This document shows positions 18,217-23,840 of a stretch of 34,596 nucleotides of DNA, piece after piece. Both the position numbers and the translations under genes were made by a program. Source of the stretch: Planctomycetota bacterium (GTDB lineage: Bacteria; Planctomycetota; Planctomycetia; Gemmatales; Gemmataceae); NCBI GenBank assembly GCA_021325115.1, contig JAJPHU010000197.1, positions 1 to 34,596 on the forward strand, given 5' to 3'. Below the pieces are notes generated by a model. It was not told the DNA's origin, did not search any database, and saw only the letters and a program-made list of their open reading frames with translations. Position 1 is the first letter of the stretch. Every line of letters begins with the position of its first letter.

Positions 18217-18372
18217 TCACCTGGTCACCTTGCCCTCCGGCGATGTCGGTGCAGCGCGGGGGAGATCTTTGCGTTGATTGGGGCTGTTCATCCCTTTCTC
18301 GCGTTCGCTGCCACAACCCGGCGCCAAGGTCAACAACAATACAGCCATTAAGACATACAAGAGTTTTTTCAT
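18217..18372 (-). CDS. Very small lipoprotein A (51 residues)
   Basis: This short gene is easily missed. It begins MKKLLYVLMAVLLLTLAPGC, a signal peptide with the lipobox LAPGC, followed by a 31-residue polar tail (GSEREKGMNSPNQRKDLPR...). It ends 12 bases from the convergent TPR gene stop. The ribosome binding site is weak (GGGCGG). The N-terminal pattern MKKL...GC is shared with the two small lipoprotein genes upstream on the same strand. The tail gives no clue to function; entericidin-like or envelope-spacer roles are possible. Confidence 0.75.
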   Translation of the reverse strand: MKKLLYVLMAVLLLTLAPGCGSEREKGMNSPNQRKDLPRAAPTSPEGKVTR

Positions 18373-18395
18373 GGTTCATCCGCCCTGGAAAACAT

Positions 18396-18427
18396 AAAAA
18401 GGCCAGTCGTGCGGAACACGACTGGCC
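18396..18427 (-). terminator. Rho-independent terminator of small lipoprotein B
   Basis: On the minus strand GGCCAGTCGTG, loop TTCCG and CACGACTGGCC form a perfect 11-bp stem followed directly by TTTTT (plus strand 18396-18427). It lies about 50 bases after the stop of the gene at 18480 and about 24 bases before the start of the gene at 18217. Confidence 0.9.
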
Positions 18428-18479
18428 CTGAATCTTGTAATGGATTGACCCCGGCTTGCGGAACAAGCCGCAACCAGGT

Positions 18480-18650
18480 TTACTTGCTGCCAGGGGCGCC
18501 GCCAGGAGCGCCGCCAGGAGCGCCGCCAGGGCCGCCGCCGCTAGGAGCAGGCGTGGTCTTGGTAGTGGTTTTGGTTTCCCCACCACCACACCCCACGATG
18601 CTGGCGCTAACGAAGATCACAGCGAGGAACAATGCGATCAGCTTCTTCAC
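18480..18650 (-). CDS. Very small lipoprotein B with Gly-Gly-Ala-Pro repeats
   Basis: This is a 56-residue product from a GTG start with AAAGGA about 10 bases upstream. The signal peptide VKKLIALFLAVIFVSASIVGC has a lipobox (SIVGC). The mature part is GGGETKTTTKTTPAPS then GGGPGGAPGGAPGGAPGSK. The tail comes from about three copies of a 12-base unit (GGCGGCGCTCCT). It looks like a flexible, low-complexity lipoprotein anchored in a membrane. A GTG start and its small size make it easy to miss. A good terminator follows at 18396-18427. The function is unknown. Confidence 0.78.
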   Translation of the reverse strand: MKKLIALFLAVIFVSASIVGCGGGETKTTTKTTPAPSGGGPGGAPGGAPGGAPGSK

Positions 18651-18852
18651 GGTGTAACCATCCTTTCCAGTTTCAATCCCCGGTCGGCTGTTATGCCAAC
18701 CGCCACATGTTACGTCCCCATGACCGATTCAGGGGATCTCCCAAGGTGGTTTCTTGCGATCTGCGGCCGGCCATTACCCCGTCCGCCCCATGCTACGACA
18801 GAGGCCAACTCGCAGCAAACCTGGGCCGGGCGATTTCCCAAGAATAAGAAGA

Positions 18853-19101
18853 CTACTTCTTCTTTTGTTCTTCCTTCTTTTCTTCCTTCTTCACTTCGCC
18901 GCCGCCGGGCTTCTTTTCTTCTGTCTTCTTTTCTTCCTTCTCTTCCTTCTTCGGCTCGCCGCCGGACTTCTTTTCTTCCTTCTTTTCGGTTGTCCCGGTC
19001 TTCGGCATTTCTTTCTTCGTCGCGGTAGTAGTGGCTGGCGGACAGCCCGTAATCATCGTGAGCAAACCGCTAATAACGAGTAAAGCGAGTAGCTTCTTCA
19101 T
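18853..19101 (-). CDS. Small Lys/Glu-rich lipoprotein C (82 residues)
   Basis: The signal peptide MKKLLALLVISGLLTMITGC ends in a lipobox (MITGC). The mature part, PPATTTATKKEMPKTG, is followed by a highly charged low-complexity tail of K and E blocks (EKKEEKKSGG, EPKKEEKEEKKTEEKK...). The tail could be helical or extended and ionically bind polymer or nucleic acid. The start 19101 is set by AAGGA upstream and by the signal peptide; the open frame extends further without a convincing protein. It has the same MKKL...GC design as genes A and B. Divergent from the ECF sigma gene, with about 250 bases between them. Confidence 0.8.
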   Translation of the reverse strand: MKKLLALLVISGLLTMITGCPPATTTATKKEMPKTGTTEKKEEKKSGGEPKKEEKEEKKTEEKKPGGGEVKKEEKKEEQKKK

Positions 19102-19354
19102 GGTGAATTTATCCTTCCTTTTGTGTGTCTTGGACAGCGCGAAAACTCCCATCGCTCGCCCCGGCGGCGAGCATTCTATGATGTAGGATGCGCAGATCGT
19201 GAAATTATTCCCAAAAAATTTTGATGTCGTAACGAAGGAGAGAGTAAGAACAGGGGCGGCTCGCATGCCAAACCGCAAGGAAACAACTAAAGTAAAAAGA
19301 ACAGGGAATAAATCCCCCTCCCTGCGGCTCTTGTTTTTCAGAGGGACCTGCATC

Positions 19355-19906
19355 ATGGCAAAGCCCGGCAGTCCACAGGCGATCCAGCAACTCGTTGAGG
19401 AACATTATGTCACGCTGTATCGCTATGCCTATCGCCTGTCTGGCTCGTCCGCCGATGCCGAGGATCTGACGCAAGAAGCGTTCTGCAAGGCGCAGCTGCA
19501 TTTCGGCCAACTCCGCGATCCGGCGCGGGCCAAACCGTGGCTGTTCCGCATCTTGCGCAACGCCTACTTGCATCGCGTCCGTGCCGACCGGCAACAGCAT
19601 TGTGTCTCTCTGGAAAGCATCGGCGACCTCGCCGAGCCGACGCCTTCCCCTTTGCCGGAGATCGATCCGGAACGGTTGCAGCAAGCGCTCAACGATTTGC
19701 CGGAAACGTTTCGGACGCCGATCATTCTGTATTATTTTGAGGATTTTGGGTATCGTGAGATTGCCGAGCAGATGGACCTGCCGATCGGTACGGTGATGTC
19801 TCGTTTGGCGCGAGCCAAGGCTTTTCTCCGCGCTCGGCTCATCGAGTCCGACGCTTCAGTATTGGCCAATGGCCGCGTACCCCGGAGGGCGACCGATGGA
19901 TTGTAA
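19355..19906 (+). CDS. ECF-type RNA polymerase sigma factor
   Basis: This is a 183-residue sigma-70-family extracytoplasmic-function factor. Region 2 reads LYRYAYRLSGSSADAEDLTQEAFCKAQLHF, followed by ARAKPWLFRILRNAYLHRVR. Region 4 is PETFRTPIILYYFEDFGYREIAEQMDLPIGTVMSRLARAKAFLRARL, with the helix-turn-helix. It would direct polymerase to a small set of promoters. The start ATG follows GAGGGA. Its last 11 bases overlap the next gene, an anti-sigma factor, which is the classic regulatory pair. Residues after region 4 (about 25) are not conserved. No target promoters could be identified by eye. Confidence 0.95.
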   Translation: MAKPGSPQAIQQLVEEHYVTLYRYAYRLSGSSADAEDLTQEAFCKAQLHFGQLRDPARAKPWLFRILRNAYLHRVRADRQQHCVSLESIGDLAEPTPSPLPEIDPERLQQALNDLPETFRTPIILYYFEDFGYREIAEQMDLPIGTVMSRLARAKAFLRARLIESDASVLANGRVPRRATDGL

Positions 19907-20636
19907 AACCGCCCGACTGTTGCTCGATTTCGCCCGCCCGGAGGCGCGCGAGTTGGAAGCGGAAGAGGTTGCCGAGCTACAACGCCACCTCGATCACTGC
20001 CCCGATTGCCACAGTCAGGCCCGCAGCGAACGTCAACTCGATGAATGCCTGGGCAAAGCCATGCGCCAAGTCGAGGTGCCAGCTGGCTTGCGCGAGCAGT
20101 TGTTGGCCCGATTGGAGTCCGCGCGCGGCGACTGGTATCGTCAGCGCTTCGCCCACGCCGTTCGGCTGAGCGCCGCTGCTGCCGTGATATTGCTGCTCTG
20201 CTGGGCCGGCTGGTATTGGGTGCGGGAACATCTGGTAGCACCGATCGATACGCAACGGGTGGCCAGCGCCGTCAGCGAGGATGTCCTGGACGATCCGCGC
20301 GTTCGAACGGGAAGAGCACTCCAAGCGTTGGGCTTCGAGACGCCGTTGTCGCCCTATCTGGATTACAGCTTGCTGGTCTGTCCGCCGGCCCTGGCGGAGC
20401 TGCCCGGCTATCCTGGCCGCAAGGTGCCGATGCTCGTCTTCGCACGGAATGGCCGAACGGCACGCGTCTATCTAATTCGGGAAAAAGCGATTCCCAAAAA
20501 CACGCCAATAGCGATCGGCGGCGGCAGCTTCAAAGCAGAACTGTTGCCTTCCGAAGGCGAACCGTATCGCTTCCTCGTCATCCACGATGGCGACAACCTC
20601 CATTGGCTGCGTCCTCCGGAACTTCCTGCTCTGTAA
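19896..20636 (+). CDS. Membrane anti-sigma factor with zinc-binding (ZAS) motif
   Basis: The 246-residue protein has an N-terminal anti-sigma domain with H31-x3-C35-x2-C38 (RHLDHCPDCHS), which fits a zinc-containing anti-sigma (ZAS) domain. A membrane helix lies at about 91-109 (AVILLLCWAGWYWV). The roughly 137-residue C-terminal part would be extracytoplasmic, with PLSPYLDYSLLVCPPALAELPGY and KVPMLVFARNGRTARVYL; no known sensor domain was recognised. It should hold the ECF sigma factor at 19355 inactive until an envelope signal releases it. Start 19896 is taken for its GGAGGG site; an ATG nine codons upstream is possible. The overlap with the sigma gene suggests coupled translation. Confidence 0.92.
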   Translation: MDCKTARLLLDFARPEARELEAEEVAELQRHLDHCPDCHSQARSERQLDECLGKAMRQVEVPAGLREQLLARLESARGDWYRQRFAHAVRLSAAAAVILLLCWAGWYWVREHLVAPIDTQRVASAVSEDVLDDPRVRTGRALQALGFETPLSPYLDYSLLVCPPALAELPGYPGRKVPMLVFARNGRTARVYLIREKAIPKNTPIAIGGGSFKAELLPSEGEPYRFLVIHDGDNLHWLRPPELPAL

Positions 20637-20652
20637 TACACCGCACTCGATA

Positions 20653-20790
20653 AACCGCAAAGAAAAGAAAGAGACAAAAAAGACAGAATTAAAGAATCAG
20701 ATAGTCTTCCTCGCTCCCAAGTAGAGAGCTTGGAATGAGATTAAATCGCCTTTTTGGCTCTCTTTTTCGTTTCTTGGCGTCTTGGCGGTT
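20653..20790. repeat. Degenerate inverted repeat reaching into the RimK gene end
   Basis: The right part TTCTTGGCGTCTTGGCGGTT (20771-20790) is the same kind of sequence as the ends of the element at 29900-30145 (TCCTTGGCATCTTGGCG). The left part at 20653-20667 (AACCGCAAAGAAAAG) is a shortened match in opposite orientation. The right part encodes, on the minus strand, residues PPRRQETKK of the RimK-type protein. The inner GC palindromes of the other elements are absent. Probably a decayed or partial copy. Confidence 0.55.
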
Positions 20791-21673
20791 CAATTTTCTT
20801 CTGAACCTCGTTTTCGATGTGTTCGATGATCGCCGCGGCCACGTCTACCCCAGTGGTCTTTTGAATGCCTTCCAGTCCGGGCGAAGAATTGACCTCCATG
20901 ACCATCGGTCCTTCGTTGGATTCAATCAGATCGACGCCGGCCACGGTCAGGCCCAGGCAGCGGGCCGCGGCCAAGGCAGTGCGGCGATACTCAGCCGGCA
21001 GGCGGATCTTCTTGGCCGTGCCGCCGCGATGGATGTTGGAGCGAAACTCGCCCGGGACGGCTTGCCGTCGCATCGCTGCTACTACCTTGTGGCCGACCAC
21101 CAAAGCGCGGATGTCCGAGCCGCCGGCCTCCTTGATGTACTTCTGAATAAGGATGTTCTGCTCTAATCCGTGAAACGCCTCGATGACCGAATGGGCCGCC
21201 ATTGCTGTCTCGGCCAGCACCACGCCAATGCCCTGCGTCCCTTGCAATAGCTTGACCACCACGGGCGGACCTTCGACCTGCTCGATGCAGCTGGGTACGT
21301 GTTCAGCCTGGCGCGTGTACACTGTCGGCGGCAAGCCGATGTCGTGCCGGCTCAACAACTGCAAGGCGCGCAGCTTGTCGCGCGAGCGAGCGATGGCCTG
21401 CGATTCGTTGAGGCAATAGACGCCCAGCATCTCGAACTGGCGGACGACGGCCGTGCCGAAATAGGTGATAGAAGCGCCGATGCGCGGAATGACGGCATCC
21501 ACTGCCCCGACGGGCTGTCCCTGGTAGAGCAACTCCGGATTGCGGCGGCTGACCAGGATGTCGAATTGCAAGGTATCGAGCACGCGCACCTCATGGCCGC
21601 GCTTGCGGGCCGCTTCCACCAAGACCCGTGTGCTGTATAACTCTTCGCGCCGCGATAAAATGACCAGGCGCAT
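20741..21673 (-). CDS. rimK: RimK-type ATP-grasp ligase
   Basis: This 310-residue ATP-grasp enzyme adds glutamate-type residues to protein or peptide carboxylates; E. coli RimK modifies ribosomal protein S6. ATP-grasp marks: [35 protein letters not shown], the [12 protein letters not shown] loop and the metal-binding [12 protein letters not shown]. The N-terminal [22 protein letters not shown] is typical. The last about 15 residues ([15 protein letters not shown]) are basic, are beyond the usual end and are encoded by repeat sequence. It is the last gene of a minus-strand operon, 45 bases after the retropepsin-like protease gene. The substrate could be S6 or another protein; context favours a protease-coupled modification. 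Confidence 0.9.
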   Translation of the reverse strand: MRLVILSRREELYSTRVLVEAARKRGHEVRVLDTLQFDILVSRRNPELLYQGQPVGAVDAVIPRIGASITYFGTAVVRQFEMLGVYCLNESQAIARSRDKLRALQLLSRHDIGLPPTVYTRQAEHVPSCIEQVEGPPVVVKLLQGTQGIGVVLAETAMAAHSVIEAFHGLEQNILIQKYIKEAGGSDIRALVVGHKVVAAMRRQAVPGEFRSNIHRGGTAKKIRLPAEYRRTALAAARCLGLTVAGVDLIESNEGPMVMEVNSSPGLEGIQKTTGVDVAAAIIEHIENEVQKKIEPPRRQETKKRAKKAI

Positions 21674-21718
21674 ACCCTCTTCTCCTCTTCCCTCAGAGCG
21701 TTAACACGTCGCGCTCGC

Positions 21719-22204
21719 CTATTCCGTTGTCCAATTCTTCAACAAATACTTGCGGCTGACATCAACAATAAAATCGTTGGCCAATGCTTCACGGCCGAGA
21801 ATCATGCGATAGCGCATGCGGGAACGATTGGTAATAGTGATGCGGATACGCTTATGGATCGGCCCGATACGCACGGCTGTCTCCACCAGCGGCCGTTCTT
21901 CGCGTACGCCGCCGCTATTGCGAACGAGGACTGTCCGTAAGACTGGCGTATGGATGCGGGTGAAGTGTCCCGGATGACGGCGGTCCAGGGCCAGATACAA
22001 CGTCGCCATCAGTCCGCCGTCGGCTGTCTCGGTCAATTCGTAGCGAACCACATCCAACGCCGAGGTGCGCGCGCCCGTGTCGATCTTGACGCGGATGCGC
22101 CGCAAGTTCCATTCGGTGAACTGCAAGTGCTCCTTCCAGCCGATCAGCACCAGTGGGCGATTGGCCGCCGCAGCGAACGGCGGGTGTGCGGATGATTCCA
22201 GCAT
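21719..22204 (-). CDS. Retropepsin-like putative protease (RimB/RloA, COG4067 type)
   Basis: This 161-residue protein is of the PF05618 family, annotated as ATP-dependent zinc protease but with a retropepsin-like fold. The aspartate motif is VKIDTGARTSALD (D42-T-G), and the C-terminal part has the typical MRYRMILGREALANDFIVD. The family acts with RimK in Pseudomonas (RimB). The protein core is well conserved from RPLVLIGWKEHLQFTEW. The start 22204 is chosen by GGAGAG upstream; a frame continuing 24 codons further overlaps the TPR gene. It sits between the TPR gene (22 bases upstream) and rimK (45 bases downstream), so all three are probably one operon. Confidence 0.88.
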   Translation of the reverse strand: MLESSAHPPFAAAANRPLVLIGWKEHLQFTEWNLRRIRVKIDTGARTSALDVVRYELTETADGGLMATLYLALDRRHPGHFTRIHTPVLRTVLVRNSGGVREERPLVETAVRIGPIHKRIRITITNRSRMRYRMILGREALANDFIVDVSRKYLLKNWTTE

Positions 22205-22226
22205 GTCGGCAATCTCTCCTTCCTTG

Positions 22227-23528
22227 TCATTTGGGCGCGAAATGCTCGGCTGTGTTGGAGGGTTCCATCGAGACAACGCGGCGTTGCCGCCGCCATTGTT
22301 GCCATTGCAAAACGCCGAGCACCGCTACCACTACCCCTGTGAGAAAACTGACCGTCAGTTGTCGCCAGTCCGGCAGGACAGCGCCCGAGCGAGGGGCGTC
22401 CGCTCCCTGAATTTCGCTTGTCTGGAGAGGTTCCGGCGCCCCCGCCAGCCCTGAGAGATCGCTCGAGGCTGCCATGCCGCCGATTTCGTTGGCCGCCGCA
22501 CCAATGGCCGGCGCCAACAACACTCCACGCGGGGCCAGCATCCACAACAACATCGCTTGTTTGCGGCGGTCCTCCCCCGAACCTGTGCTGTCGGTGAACA
22601 ACTCCTTGTACGCCTTGACGGCTTCGTGGAGAACCTGATGATGCTGACGCAACTCGCGATTGGAAGCGAGTTGTTGGCAGAAATCCAGTACGGAAAAGGC
22701 CCAATCTACCTGTCCCCGCCCATTCAGCAACTCGCCATAGAGCCAATTCAGACGCGGATCGAGTGGCCGCCATAAGAGCAATTGCAGCACGATCTTCTCG
22801 GCATCGACGGGCAGCCGGTTCCACTGCTCGAAAGCGAGGCCGCCTGCTTCGTATTGCCCGCTGGAGCCGACGAAACGAATGGGGCCGAATAAATCATCCA
22901 GGGGAGGCAATTCGTTGACAGCCCGGCCTTGATTGCGAATTTGTTCGCGCTGACGTAGCCGCATCAGCGTCAGGGCATAGTGTTCTGCATGGCGATACCA
23001 GCTGGATTCCCAGCGATTCCAGCTCAGAAAGTGCGTCGGCCAACTCCGCAGCGCTTGCGTTTGCAGATCGATAGCGCGCTGCAACAGAGCATCCTCTTCC
23101 TGATAGGCACTGGCCAGGTTAAGCAGCAGCAGGAAGTAGACGGAATGATCCGGCGGTACCACACGCAGCGACTCCTCCAGCAGCGTACGGGCTTTGGGGT
23201 AGCGCCCCATGCGGATCAAACAGGCGCTCAGATTTACACGATCGGTAGGCGTGAGCGTGTTGTCGCGCTGTCGGGCCTCCAATGCTGCTAACTGTTTCTC
23301 ATAAGCGGCACGGAGTGAACCGGATTGGGCTTGGGGAGGAAGTTTCGCGGCATCGTGGATGGCGCGCAATTCGCCCAGATGCATCCACACGCGCCAAATC
23401 GGATCGAGAGCGTTGATCTGAACATAATCGCTGGGATACTTGGGCGGCGGATCGAGATTGTAGACGCCGGCCTGAAGCCGCGCCCATCCACCCATCAGCA
23501 GCGCCGCACTCAAGACGATTCGACGCAT
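22227..23528 (-). CDS. Exported TPR-like protein with C-terminal membrane anchor
   Basis: This 433-residue protein has a signal peptide (about 1-20, ending GGWARLQAG). Helical repeats lie at about 80-170, for example VNLSACLIRMGRYPKARTLLEESLRVVPPDHSVYFLLLLNLASAYQEEDALLQRAIDLQTQALRSW. A long helical middle (about 170-350) follows, then a Gly/Ala/Ser-rich linker and one C-terminal membrane segment (about 394-410). The domain between the anchors would lie outside the cytoplasm. No enzyme motif was seen. A GGTGAGG ribosome binding site precedes ATG 23528. It is the first gene of the operon with the retropepsin-like protease and RimK, suggesting a scaffold role, but the pairing may be incidental. 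Confidence 0.85.
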   Translation of the reverse strand: MRRIVLSAALLMGGWARLQAGVYNLDPPPKYPSDYVQINALDPIWRVWMHLGELRAIHDAAKLPPQAQSGSLRAAYEKQLAALEARQRDNTLTPTDRVNLSACLIRMGRYPKARTLLEESLRVVPPDHSVYFLLLLNLASAYQEEDALLQRAIDLQTQALRSWPTHFLSWNRWESSWYRHAEHYALTLMRLRQREQIRNQGRAVNELPPLDDLFGPIRFVGSSGQYEAGGLAFEQWNRLPVDAEKIVLQLLLWRPLDPRLNWLYGELLNGRGQVDWAFSVLDFCQQLASNRELRQHHQVLHEAVKAYKELFTDSTGSGEDRRKQAMLLWMLAPRGVLLAPAIGAAANEIGGMAASSDLSGLAGAPEPLQTSEIQGADAPRSGAVLPDWRQLTVSFLTGVVVAVLGVLQWQQWRRQRRVVSMEPSNTAEHFAPK

Positions 23529-23679
23529 AACCTCACCTTACCAGCCTAGGATGAGCGATAGCCTGGTATGCAAAAGTCCTTTGATCCAGTCGCGCTGTCC
23601 CGGACACATTGGTCCTGCCGGGCGTTTGAGGGGTCAACGTTGTCCTACTCGTTGTCCCAATCATTGTAGCAAAAACGGG

Positions 23680-23704
23680 GGTGAGCGGAGCGTATCAACG
23701 CCCC
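23680..23704 (-). repeat. Diverged inverted copy of the GGGGCG-TTACG repeat
   Basis: On the minus strand it reads GGGGCGTTGATACGC then TCCGCTCACC, which aligns with the unit at 169-194 (GGGGCGCTTACGCAACC...CGCTCGCC). It lies about 50 bases before the promoter of the S41 gene, as the original cluster lies just before the kinase. Confidence 0.5.
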
Positions 23705-23755
23705 GGGTGGGCAACTCGCCAAAATCCAGAGGGGCACCCCTCGCCGGAGTTTGGG

Positions 23756-23783
23756 TTGACTGGTTTGCGCGGTTAGTCACAAT
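23756..23783 (+). promoter_or_regulatory. Possible promoter of the pseudo-caspase/S41 gene
   Basis: TTGACT (23756-23761), spacer of 16 and CACAAT (23778-23783) resemble sigma-70 boxes (five of six and four of six). The start codon is about 57 bases further. Confidence 0.5.
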
Positions 23784-23840
23784 AAGGGAATGGGCGGAAT
23801 ACACTCCTCGAAAGAAGGATAAGCGAAAGGACCGATCTAC

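Larger units (their letters stand above)
23529..23840. other. 312-bp divergent intergenic region with repeat copy and promoter
   Basis: It lies between the divergent TPR and S41 genes. It contains a diverged, inverted copy of the GGGGCG...CGCTC repeat (23680-23704), a following segment AGGGGCACCCCTCGCC (about 23729-23744) similar to AGGGGCACCCGC near 7446-7457, and a probable promoter at 23756-23783. The frame that runs through it is not protein-like. Confidence 0.6.

Noticed and set aside
18143-18589. Minus-strand frame starting like a signal peptide (Ala/Leu-rich)
   Set aside because: Its Ala/Leu-rich start is an alternative frame of the GGAP-coding repeats of small lipoprotein B, and it overlaps lipoprotein A and the terminator.
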